DNA from: Pseudovibrio sp. M1P-2-3
GTDB taxonomy: Bacteria > Pseudomonadota > Alphaproteobacteria > Rhizobiales > Stappiaceae
Reading direction: 5' to 3'
Length of the DNA: 64,000 nt
NCBI RefSeq assembly: GCF_031501865.1
Contig: NZ_JARRCW010000001.1
Location: forward strand, 3,121,001 to 3,185,000
Of this stretch, positions 45,964 through 54,083 are shown in pieces (position 1 is the first letter of the stretch; each line of letters opens with the position of its first letter). A program made the translations under genes and the position numbers. The notes below the pieces were generated by a model that was not told the DNA's origin, did no database searches, and worked only from the letters and a program-made list of their open reading frames with translations.

Positions 45964-46650
45964 CTATACCTTCTCGGTATCCTGCGTTTTCCCGATCACA
46001 ACAACTCTGGTGTATCGAGGAACTCTTTTATATAAATCAATCACATCCTGATGCCACATGCGGATACAGCCTGACGAGACGCTGCGGCCAATGCTGTTTG
46101 GATTGTTGGTGCCATGTATGCGGTAGAGAGTGTCTTCGTTTCCCTGCCAGAGATACATAGCCCGCGCTCCCAGTGGGTTTTTAGGGCCACCGGGCATACC
46201 GTTTTGCCAATAACGCTGTAAATGAGGCTTGCGCTTGATCATTTCCTGTGGAGGGCGCCAGAATGGCCATTCCGCTTTAGCGCGGATGATGGCCTTGCCA
46301 TTCCACGCATACCCGGCCTTTCCAACACCGATTCCATAGCGCAAAGCTTTTCGACTGTTTAACGTCCAGTACAGGTGGTGCGCATAGGGGTCGACAACGA
46401 TTGTACCGGGACTATAGGAGTTCGGATAGTCGGCAACCTGCCGTAAGTAATTATGATCAAAGCGCTTATAGCGAACAGCAGGTATATTGAAGTCGCCATC
46501 ACTTGTCGCTGCATACATGGCTTCATAGTCAGGCTTGGGTTCAGGAAGCGGTGGCTCACCAGGAAGCCCGATCGTTTGGCAGCCGACAACGAAGGCCAAA
46601 GACCCAACGACAAAGCCGCGTCGACAAACATGAGGTCCACCTTGACCCAA
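45964..46650 (-). CDS. L,D-transpeptidase (YkuD domain), lipoprotein-like
   Basis: This periplasmic enzyme cross-links peptidoglycan or attaches proteins to it. The YkuD domain (about 75-225 of the product) has YRIHGTNNP and the catalytic block SIGRSVSSGCIRMW, with the nucleophilic cysteine and the conserved histidine. The N-terminus CRRGFVVGSLAFVVGCQT looks like a twin-arginine signal joined to a lipobox. The frame has no ATG: TTG 46764 would add 38 uncharacteristic residues, and TTG 46650 places the signal near the N-terminus, so I chose the latter. It stands alone. Confidence 0.85.
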   Translation of the reverse strand: MGQGGPHVCRRGFVVGSLAFVVGCQTIGLPGEPPLPEPKPDYEAMYAATSDGDFNIPAVRYKRFDHNYLRQVADYPNSYSPGTIVVDPYAHHLYWTLNSRKALRYGIGVGKAGYAWNGKAIIRAKAEWPFWRPPQEMIKRKPHLQRYWQNGMPGGPKNPLGARAMYLWQGNEDTLYRIHGTNNPNSIGRSVSSGCIRMWHQDVIDLYKRVPRYTRVVVIGKTQDTEKV

Positions 46651-47256
46651 ATCCAGTATATTATTACCTGGATACTTACGAGTTTCTGATGGGGGATAAC
46701 TTTTATTTAAAAATTTAAACACAGGGCAGCCCAAGAATCGGAATATCCTAGTATAACTACCCAATATCCCTACTCAGTTTAACCCGCGATTTTCCTTTTT
46801 CTTGAGTTTTCCAATCGATAAATATCCCCCGTCCTGCACATTAGCGTACACTTGGAAGCAAAAAATAAACGCTCTGGATCGAAGGTGCTTTGCGTAACTG
46901 TAAGAGTTTGAATTACTGGATAAAATACCTACAAAAGGACAAAAAGAACCCATTGTCTGAAAAAGTGTTCATTTGTACGCTCAAAGTACTCTCACCGACC
47001 GCTTCTGCTCTCAAGGGAAAGAACCTGTTGTTCTCATCGGGTTTGCAGACCAGAAACGAGTGGCTAGGGACTAGCTTTTAGGTACTTTAGCGATTGGAAA
47101 TCGTATAGGTTTTTAAAGTCCGCTCAACAGTGATCATAGCATACCCGCGAAATTTTCCCGTCATGAAAACGATATCCGGCTCAATGCTGTCCATTGCCTC
47201 AATAACCATCCTGATACACTTGAAGAGCACTCAAAACTTCTCTTTCATCAAGTCCC
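46651..47256. other. Gene-poor stretch upstream of the L,D-transpeptidase gene
   Basis: This stretch of about 600 AT-rich bases holds only short open frames without ribosome binding sites or recognisable products (for example 46890-47081 on the + strand). The L,D-transpeptidase promoter should be in its left part. I see no RNA gene or repeat. Confidence 0.4.
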
Positions 47257-47553
47257 TTAAGCAACCTCCCCTTCGACTAGAAAGTGAAAGTTCTTCGAAC
47301 CAGCCGTACGCCTTTGCAAGTGTGGTGTGTATTCGGGGTCACTCATAAAGTTGAGAGCAGCCTGCTTTGTCGGCCATTCAATAATAATCCAAAGAGCGGC
47401 ATCTCGCTTTTCACCTTCAATTTGTTCGTGTGCGGCTGTTCGCGCCAGAAATTTGCCGCCATGCTTTGCAACAAGCATAGTAGCCGGCCCAACATAACTG
47501 TCGATCCAGTCTTCTTTTGTAGGCGTCACTGCAACTATTGAATAACAGGTCAT
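47257..47553 (-). CDS. DUF1330 / dimeric alpha-beta barrel family protein
   Basis: This 98-residue cytoplasmic protein has a ferredoxin-like alpha-beta-barrel pattern: YSIVAVTPTKEDWIDSYVGP, HGGKFLARTAAHEQIEGE, WIIIEWPTKQAALNFMSDPEY. This is typical of DUF1330 proteins, which are small dimers of unknown function. The ATG at 47553 has AGGAGA 7 bases upstream. It stands alone, followed by the gene-poor gap. Confidence 0.82.
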   Translation of the reverse strand: MTCYSIVAVTPTKEDWIDSYVGPATMLVAKHGGKFLARTAAHEQIEGEKRDAALWIIIEWPTKQAALNFMSDPEYTPHLQRRTAGSKNFHFLVEGEVA

Positions 47554-47768
47554 ACTCGGTTCTCCTGCCTATAATTGCTCTATGGGCTATCAATCTATCT
47601 TGGCCAACACCCGTTTCAGACTTTGTTACTTCATGTGCAACTGTCGGACAATTCGGGATTCCCGTAGATAGATTTGGGTAACTCTCCCCCAAATTAACCC
47701 TGCGGAATATAATCATACTATAGTAGTGGAAGCCTCCCAATATAGATAGGAATAGAGATTGAACCACT

Positions 47769-48161
47769 ATGAATTCACGTAATCTAATCCTTATTTTAAC
47801 TGGCATCACACTTTCAGCCTGTGCCACAGGAAGCTATATTTCACGCAAGAATCCAGACTTTTTTAACGCAAAACTAAAGGATCGTCAGCTTCAAGGAACT
47901 TACAACCCCGCAGGTTATTCATCGGCGCAAGTTAGAAAACTTGTTGGCACTCTTTGCCAACAAGGGCACCTCACTGGATACTCCGAGACACGCCAAGAGG
48001 GTCTAGTTTCATGGACGACTGGCTGCTCCAGTGGCTTTTCAGAACGCGCCAGAACAAATGAGTTTGAGAGAATAGACGGGACAGACCAAGTTATGGTTGA
48101 AACCATGGGCTCTGATGGCCGTGGCAACTTGCTCTACAACCGCTTTGAAGTGAGTCTCTAG
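47769..48161 (+). CDS. Small lipoprotein of unknown function
   Basis: This 130-residue protein has a lipoprotein signal (NLILILTGITLSAC, lipobox LSAC with Cys18). The mature part has two further cysteine positions (GTLCQQGHL and TTGCSSGF) that could form a disulfide, and ends in NLLYNRFEVSL. I do not recognise the family. It is a single gene with a strong terminator about 85 bases after its stop, convergent with the opp operon. Confidence 0.7.
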   Translation: MNSRNLILILTGITLSACATGSYISRKNPDFFNAKLKDRQLQGTYNPAGYSSAQVRKLVGTLCQQGHLTGYSETRQEGLVSWTTGCSSGFSERARTNEFERIDGTDQVMVETMGSDGRGNLLYNRFEVSL

Positions 48162-48245
48162 CATAAAACTGGGTTTTCTGACTCCAAGTACAGGAGTGTA
48201 TTCGAACGCCGAAAATACTCAGTAGTTTGCAAAACTCACCATAAT

Positions 48246-48278
48246 AAAAACCCCGCTTCATTTGGAAGCGGGGTTTTT
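48246..48278. terminator. Strong bidirectional rho-independent terminator
   Basis: AAAAACCCCGCTTC (48246-48259) pairs perfectly with GAAGCGGGGTTTTT (48265-48278) around the loop ATTTG. A-runs and T-runs flank both sides. It ends the + lipoprotein transcript and the - opp operon transcript. Confidence 0.93.
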
Positions 48279-48312
48279 TAATTTTCTAAAAGAACAACCT
48301 AGCTATTCCGCT

Positions 48313-49935
48313 TTAAGCTGCTTCCTCTTCTTCGCGAAGAACTGCGGCTTTGATCAGCTCGCGGGTGTAGTCTTGCTTGGAGTTCTGGAAGATGTCATCC
48401 ACGGTTCCAGCTTCGATCACTTCACCCTTTTTCATCACCATCACAGTATCGGACATGGCGCGAACAACGGCCAGATCGTGAGAGATGAACAGGTATGTGA
48501 GGCCATGCTCTTTTTGCAGGTTTCGCAACAGTTCAATGACCTGCTTTTGCACCGTACGGTCCAGAGCGGAAGTTGGCTCATCCAGAACCACCAGCTTTGG
48601 CTTCAACACCATTGTGCGGGCAATGGCAATACGCTGACGCTGGCCACCAGAGAACTCGTGGGGGTAGCGGTTGCGCATGGCCGGATCCATGGACACTTCT
48701 TCAAGAGCCTGAATAGCACGCTGGTCGCGCTCTTTAGCGGAAAGATGTGGTTCGTGAACCAGCAGGCCTTCCGTAATGATCTGACCAACGGTCATACGCG
48801 GGCTGAGCGATCCAAACGGATCCTGGAAGATCAGCTGCATTTCCTTGCGCAGCGGGCGCATGGCTTTGCGGGCCTTGCCGGTAATATCAGTACCACAGTA
48901 AACAACGCGGCCACCAACAGTTGGCAGAAGCTGAAGCAAAGCGCGGCCCAAAGTAGACTTACCGGAACCGGATTCACCCACGATACCCAGTGTTTGCCCT
49001 TCACGGACTTCCACAGAGATGTCGTTGACAGCACGTAGAACGCGGTTTGGCTTCATGAAACCGGCTTCGGTTTCAAACTCTACGCGAACCTTGTCACCTT
49101 CCAGAACCACAGGGTTGCTTTCTGGAACCATAGCCTTGCGGCCTGTTGGTTCGGCATCCAGCAACATGCGGGTGTATGCGTGAGCAGGAGACCCGAAGAT
49201 CTGCTTGGTTTCGCCCTCTTCCACCACTTCACCGGACTTCATCACGTACACGCGGTCTGAAATCTGCTCCACGATACCAAGATCGTGGGTGATGAATACA
49301 ACGGCCATACCAAGACGCTTTTGCAGATCACGCATCAGCTCGAGGATCTGGGCCTGTGTGGTCACGTCCAGAGCAGTTGTCGGCTCATCTGCAATCAGAA
49401 TGTCAGGATCGTTGGCAAGAGCCATGGCGATCATGACACGCTGGCGCTGACCACCGGACATCTCGTAGGGATACGCCTTCACCTTATGAACAGGATCAGG
49501 AATACCGACCAGATCAAGTAGTTCAACCGCGCGCTTTTTTGCTGACTTCCAGTTGTAGCCGCCATGCTGAACCATTGGTTCGCACAGCTGACGCTCAATG
49601 GTGTAGAGCGGATCAAGCGAGGTCATTGGCTCCTGGAAGATCATGGTGATCTTGGCGCCGCGGATCTTGTTGAATTTCTTGATCGGCAAACCGAGGATTT
49701 CGTCGCCATTGTAGCGAACGGAACCCTTGGTGATGCCGTTGTCGGCAAGAAGCCCCATTGCGGCCATCATGGTCTGGCTCTTACCAGAGCCGGACTCGCC
49801 CACGATGGCAACGGTTTCACCCGCGTCCACATGGATATTGATGCCCTTCACCGCATTTACAACGCCGGTGTTGGTTTCAAAGTCGACGACCAAGTTGTCA
49901 ATTTCGAGCACTGTGTTCTTGTTTGGTTTACTCAT
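48313..49935 (-). CDS. oppDF: Oligopeptide ABC transporter, fused ATP-binding subunits (OppDF)
   Basis: This 540-residue cytoplasmic protein has two nucleotide-binding domains fused, as in YejF-type proteins, and powers the OppBC permease. Domain 1 (about 8-265): Walker A GESGSGKSQTM, signature MSGGQRQRV, Walker B ILIADEPTTALDV. Domain 2 (about 285-530): Walker A GESGSGKSTLG, signature FSGGQRQRI, Walker B LVVLDEPTSALDR, and typical oligopeptide-family C-termini. The ATG at 49935 has AGGAG 8-9 bases upstream; the frame opens at 49983, inside oppC. It is the last gene of oppA-B-C-DF. Its base composition is GC-richer than the polysaccharide region. Confidence 0.95.
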   Translation of the reverse strand: MSKPNKNTVLEIDNLVVDFETNTGVVNAVKGINIHVDAGETVAIVGESGSGKSQTMMAAMGLLADNGITKGSVRYNGDEILGLPIKKFNKIRGAKITMIFQEPMTSLDPLYTIERQLCEPMVQHGGYNWKSAKKRAVELLDLVGIPDPVHKVKAYPYEMSGGQRQRVMIAMALANDPDILIADEPTTALDVTTQAQILELMRDLQKRLGMAVVFITHDLGIVEQISDRVYVMKSGEVVEEGETKQIFGSPAHAYTRMLLDAEPTGRKAMVPESNPVVLEGDKVRVEFETEAGFMKPNRVLRAVNDISVEVREGQTLGIVGESGSGKSTLGRALLQLLPTVGGRVVYCGTDITGKARKAMRPLRKEMQLIFQDPFGSLSPRMTVGQIITEGLLVHEPHLSAKERDQRAIQALEEVSMDPAMRNRYPHEFSGGQRQRIAIARTMVLKPKLVVLDEPTSALDRTVQKQVIELLRNLQKEHGLTYLFISHDLAVVRAMSDTVMVMKKGEVIEAGTVDDIFQNSKQDYTRELIKAAVLREEEEAA

Positions 49936-49945
49936 TTTAGCGCTC

Positions 49946-51070
49946 CTATCGATCTTTCGGATCCAGCGCGTCGCGCAGACCATCGCCGATGAAGTTGAGA
50001 GCGAACAAGGTGGAAGTGAGGAAGATGGTCGGGAAGATCAACATCCAAGCCGCCCCTTGCAGGTTACGCGCACCTTCAGAGATCAAAACACCCCAAGAGG
50101 TCATTGGCTCTTGAACACCAAGGCCGAGGAATGACAGGAAACTTTCCAGAAGGATCACTTTTGGAACCAGCAGTGTCATGTAAACAACAACAGGACCAAG
50201 AGTGTTCGGAATGACGTGTCGCTTCAAGATACCCTTACTCTCAATACCCATGGCTTCAGCGGCCTGAACATATTCCTGACGCTTGATGGTGAGGGTCTGA
50301 CCGCGCACGATACGGGCCATATCCAGCCACTCCACAGCGCCCACGGCTATAAACATCAAAATGAAGTTTCGCCCGAAGAACACCACAAGCATGATCACGA
50401 AGAAGATGAACGGCAGGGAATAAAGAATGTCCACAACGCGCATCATCAAAAGGTCGACCCTGCCACCAAAGTAACCGGAGACAGTGCCATAGACCACACC
50501 AATGGAAATGGCCACGATTGTTGCCAGAAGACCAATGGTCAGGGAGACACGACCGGCAATCAGCGTACGGGTCATCATGTCACGGCCGTTGGCGTCTGTG
50601 CCGAAGAAGAAGTAGTTCTTCTCGATATCAGCGGTCACAGTTGCCGATTTCTGGTCGGTAGAGACATTTGAAAATACTGCATTTTCAAAAATGCCGGAGC
50701 GATCGAAATAGCGCGTGTAGCGATCGTCAACTTTGCGACGGGAGGTCACAGTTGCGACAATCTTATCGCCATCGTTCTCATAGCTCTCGATTGTGAAGCG
50801 GGCGCGCTTTGCGATTTTTGCAAAGGCTGGCTCCACCTGATCAGCTGTTGGATAAGCCTCGAGACTTGCAGGAACTTTCACGTAATCGGGGTAAACATCA
50901 TCGAACCCGTGTGGTGAAATCATCGGGCCGAAGATGGATGCCAAAGTAACTGTAATTAGAACGATAATCGAAGCAACAGCGGCGCGGTTCGCCTTTAGGC
51001 GGTCGCGTGCATCGTCCCACAATGACCGGCCTATCACTGGTGCAGAAGTCTGCTCAGTTGTAACGCTCAT
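49946..51070 (-). CDS. oppC: Oligopeptide ABC transporter permease OppC, with enlarged periplasmic loop
   Basis: This 374-residue inner-membrane permease has a first membrane segment at about 30-52, then about 110 residues of periplasmic loop (60-165), then five segments with the transporter signature VEWLDMARIVRGQTLTIKRQ and EYVQAAEAMGIESKGILKRH. The loop contains a beta-rich segment (ARFTIESYENDGDKIVATVT and a repeat-like SATVTADIEKN) absent from the ~300-residue E. coli OppC. The C-terminal NFIGDGLRDALDPK is typical. It lies between oppB and oppDF with short gaps (8 and 10 bases). Confidence 0.94.
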   Translation of the reverse strand: MSVTTEQTSAPVIGRSLWDDARDRLKANRAAVASIIVLITVTLASIFGPMISPHGFDDVYPDYVKVPASLEAYPTADQVEPAFAKIAKRARFTIESYENDGDKIVATVTSRRKVDDRYTRYFDRSGIFENAVFSNVSTDQKSATVTADIEKNYFFFGTDANGRDMMTRTLIAGRVSLTIGLLATIVAISIGVVYGTVSGYFGGRVDLLMMRVVDILYSLPFIFFVIMLVVFFGRNFILMFIAVGAVEWLDMARIVRGQTLTIKRQEYVQAAEAMGIESKGILKRHVIPNTLGPVVVYMTLLVPKVILLESFLSFLGLGVQEPMTSWGVLISEGARNLQGAAWMLIFPTIFLTSTLFALNFIGDGLRDALDPKDR

Positions 51071-51078
51071 AGGGAACC

Positions 51079-52002
51079 TCAGTCGAAACGAACGCGCGGA
51101 TCAAGCATTGCATACACAAGGTCCACGATCAGGTTGAAGATAATTACGAAGCAGGCCACAACCACAACTGTGCCCATCACAAGGGTGTAGTCGCGGTTCA
51201 GCGCGCCTTGCACAAAGTAGCGGCCAATGCCTGGAATGCCGAAGATGGTCTCGATCACCACGGAGCCAGTGAGCAGCGCAGCAGCTGCAGGGCCGAGGTA
51301 AGAGACAACGGGCAGGATCGCACCGCGCAGCGCATGCACAACCACAACAGTAAAGCCGGAAAGGCCATAAGCACGGGCTGTTCGCACATGGTTGGAGCGC
51401 AGGGCCTCAATCATGGAACCACGGGTCAGGCGAGACACCACCGCAATCTGCGGCAAAGCCAGTGTTACCACCGGAAGAACGACATTCACAAATGCGCCGC
51501 CATTCCAGCCGCCAACAGGCAACCAGCCAAGATGCACACCCAGAAGCAGGGTCAGACAAGGCGCCACCACAAAGTTTGGAATAGTCACTCCGAGGGTCGC
51601 AGCCGTCATGATTGTGTAGTCAGCTGTTTTGTTCTGCCGCAAAGCTGCAGAAACACCAAGCATACCACCCACGATGAGGGCCAGACACAACGAGGTGAGG
51701 CCGAGCTGCATGGAAATTGGCAGACTGCTTGCGAAGAGTTCGTTGATCGAAAAATCGCGGAAGAAAAAGCTTGGACCAAAGTCACCATGAAGAATGCTAT
51801 TCATGTAGAGCAGGTATTGCTCCCATAAAGACTTATCCAAATTATAAATTTTGTTCAGATTCTCCATGACCTTTGCTTCCAAAGGACGTTCCAGATCGAA
51901 CGGTCCACCCGGAGCGATCCGGATCAAGAAGAAGGAAAGTGTGACAATCAAGAACAAGGTCGGTATTGCGCTGAGCAATCTACTCAGAACGTATCGCAGC
52001 AT
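51079..52002 (-). CDS. oppB: Oligopeptide ABC transporter permease OppB
   Basis: This 307-residue inner-membrane permease matches E. coli OppB in length and layout: LRYVLSRLLSAIPTLFLIV, RIAPGGPFD, HGDFGPSF, six membrane segments, and the EAA-type loop SMIEALRSNHVRTARAYGLS. It pairs with OppC to form the membrane channel. An intergenic hairpin separates it from oppA, which usually makes the binding protein more abundant than the permease. Confidence 0.95.
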   Translation of the reverse strand: MLRYVLSRLLSAIPTLFLIVTLSFFLIRIAPGGPFDLERPLEAKVMENLNKIYNLDKSLWEQYLLYMNSILHGDFGPSFFFRDFSINELFASSLPISMQLGLTSLCLALIVGGMLGVSAALRQNKTADYTIMTAATLGVTIPNFVVAPCLTLLLGVHLGWLPVGGWNGGAFVNVVLPVVTLALPQIAVVSRLTRGSMIEALRSNHVRTARAYGLSGFTVVVVHALRGAILPVVSYLGPAAAALLTGSVVIETIFGIPGIGRYFVQGALNRDYTLVMGTVVVVACFVIIFNLIVDLVYAMLDPRVRFD

Positions 52003-52060
52003 GGCCCCGTTTCTCCAATTGGTTAATTTTTGTTAATTTTTTTCGCCACATCATAAAAAC

Positions 52061-52088
52061 GCCGACCACAGTGGAACCCATGGTCGGC
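52061..52088 (-). terminator. Intraoperon hairpin between oppA and oppB
   Basis: GCCGACCA (52061-52068) pairs with TGGTCGGC (52081-52088) across a 12-base loop, followed on the minus strand by GTTTTTATG. It lies 20-48 bases after the oppA stop. It is probably a partial terminator or an RNA stabiliser giving excess oppA message. Confidence 0.7.
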
Positions 52089-52108
52089 TTTTTCGTAGTC
52101 AGTCAGCC

Positions 52109-53695
52109 TTACTCAGCGATAGAGATAAAGCGACTTGGATGTACGTTGAGGAGGTTGTCCTCATATCCACTTACCTTGCTGGACACCAGGTTCTGTGAAC
52201 CGTAGTACAGGAGCGGCAAGCTTGGCAGATCACGCATGAAGATAACTTCAGCCTGTTTCAAAATGTCTGCACGCTTTTCAAGGTCCAAAGTCGCAGCAGC
52301 TTCATCCATGAGAGCATCGTACTCTGCATTGTTGTAGCGAGCGTAGTTGAACCCGTCGTTGTCACTCTCGTTCAGGAACAGGAAGTTCTGAGGGTCAGAG
52401 TAGTCAGCAACCCAGCCAGCACGTGCAACATCGAAGTCACCACGGTCACGCAGGTGTGCGTAGTGTGTCTTCAGGTCAGCGTTGATCAAGGATACTTCTA
52501 CACCCAGAGGCTTCCACATATCAGCAATAGCAACTGCTGTGTTCTTGTGGTTTTCAGAGGTGTTGTAGCGCAGCTCAACTTTCAGCGGGTTGGATTCGCT
52601 GTAGCCTTTGGCTTTCAGGATTTCGAGCGCTTTTTCTTCGCGGTCGAGAAGATCCATGTCCTTCCACTCGGCATATGCAGGCTCGCCGTAGTTGGCGATT
52701 CCCGGAGGAACGAAGGAGTAAGCCGCAACCATTGTGCCGCCCCAGATTTCGTCCGCAAGGAATTCACGGTCAATAGACATGGAAAGCGCCTGACGGACGT
52801 CAGGATCCTTCATGCCTTCTGACTCGTGGTTGATGGCGTAGTAGTAAGTCCCGATCCAAGGTGCCACGCGGAACTGGTCGCCCAGGTTCTCACGCATGTA
52901 ATCCACCTGCTCCATTGGAGCATCATCGTTTGAGTGCAGTTCGCCAGCCTGGAAACGACGAAGGGCAGCGCCTTTGTCTTCAGTCGGGTAGTATTTCACG
53001 GTGTCGATTTTAACGTTTTCGGCATCGTGGAACATTTCGTTCTTAACGGCGGTGATTGCATCGTTAGGAACAAATTCTTTCAAAGTGAAAGCACCGTTGG
53101 AAACGAAGTTTTCAGACTTCACGAAGTCAGAACCGTACTTTTCAACTGTTGCAGGGTGCACAGGAAGACCGGTCTGGTGTGAAAGCAGGCCAATGAAGTA
53201 AGGTGTTGGCGCTTCGAGAGTGATTTCGAGTGTTGCATCATCAATTGCTTTAACACCCAGCTCCTCAGGCTTCTTGTCCCCTGCAAGAATGTCGTTGGAG
53301 TTGGAGATTGCAGCCAGAACAGTCGCGTATTTCGCGCCGGTTGCCGGTGTCATGATGCGGCGCAAAGAGTATACGAAGTCACCAGCAACAACTTTGTCGC
53401 CGTTGGACCACTTTGCATCTTCGCGCAGTTTGAATGTGTAGGTGAGACCGTCCTGGGAAACTGTCCAGCTGGTCGCAACACCTGGGATAATTTGACCATC
53501 TGCGCTATATGCTACCAGACCTTCATAAAGGTCGCGCAGGATGTGAGCTTCACTTGTGGTAGATGTTTTGTGCTGATCCAGAGTCTCTGGATCACCGCTG
53601 TTACCACGGTGGTAGACAACTTCAGCAGCAGCTGTGAGCGAAGTTGCAGCAATAAGAGCGCCTGCAATAGCAGACATACGAAGTGTTTTGATCAT
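52109..53695 (-). CDS. oppA: Oligopeptide-binding periplasmic protein OppA
   Basis: This 528-residue periplasmic solute-binding protein (SBP family 5) has a signal peptide ending AATSLTAAAE and family blocks RGNSGDPETLDQHKTSTTSE, ILRDLYEGLVAY, PGVATSWTVSQDGLTYTFKL and YNTSENHKNTAVAIADMWKP. It delivers peptides to OppBC. ATG 53695 has GGGGAG about 7 bases upstream and directly precedes the signal peptide; the frame is open to 53716. It is the first gene of the operon, promoter in 53696-54083. Confidence 0.95.
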   Translation of the reverse strand: MIKTLRMSAIAGALIAATSLTAAAEVVYHRGNSGDPETLDQHKTSTTSEAHILRDLYEGLVAYSADGQIIPGVATSWTVSQDGLTYTFKLREDAKWSNGDKVVAGDFVYSLRRIMTPATGAKYATVLAAISNSNDILAGDKKPEELGVKAIDDATLEITLEAPTPYFIGLLSHQTGLPVHPATVEKYGSDFVKSENFVSNGAFTLKEFVPNDAITAVKNEMFHDAENVKIDTVKYYPTEDKGAALRRFQAGELHSNDDAPMEQVDYMRENLGDQFRVAPWIGTYYYAINHESEGMKDPDVRQALSMSIDREFLADEIWGGTMVAAYSFVPPGIANYGEPAYAEWKDMDLLDREEKALEILKAKGYSESNPLKVELRYNTSENHKNTAVAIADMWKPLGVEVSLINADLKTHYAHLRDRGDFDVARAGWVADYSDPQNFLFLNESDNDGFNYARYNNAEYDALMDEAAATLDLEKRADILKQAEVIFMRDLPSLPLLYYGSQNLVSSKVSGYEDNLLNVHPSRFISIAE

Positions 53696-54083
53696 ATAGA
53701 TCTCCCCTCTACTCAATAAAGAGTTCTACCCGAATATTATTTTTTGGTAGGATGGCGCAACATTCCATTGTTCCGCCATATTGGCAAGAGTTTTGCTAAT
53801 TTTTTTCACTTATGCATTCCGCTTAGATTGAATTTTACTGAATAATCTACCAAAAGTAATCTCAACATTCCGTTTTGGGCAATTTCCGAAAAACTTTATC
53901 CACACCGCCCCCGTGATTCCACCTAGTGCAAGATATGGCAGACTGCCCGTTTTGAGTGAAAACGCTCCCCAATTTGCTCTGCCCAAAATGCGACAAAGTG
54001 CTTTTTCGCAGGTCCGAATGTGCTAGAGGAATAAAAAGCCCTCGCGGCAACGTGGACCCAGATTTCAAGGACAGTAAAACCGA
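53696..54083. promoter_or_regulatory. Divergent region between oppA and the ABC-F gene
   Basis: This 388-base gap should carry the opp promoter and the ABC-F gene promoter. The part next to oppA is AT-rich. I found no clear operator or hairpin, and the open frames here have no support. Confidence 0.4.

Noticed and set aside
46890-47081. 63-codon frame in the gap upstream of the L,D-transpeptidase gene
   Set aside because: No ribosome binding site and no protein-like conservation; composition looks non-coding.
48262-49038. Long open frame opposite oppDF (+ strand)
   Set aside because: It mirrors a conserved ABC ATPase gene, is His/Leu-rich as expected from antisense of such genes, starts in the terminator, and has no ribosome binding site.
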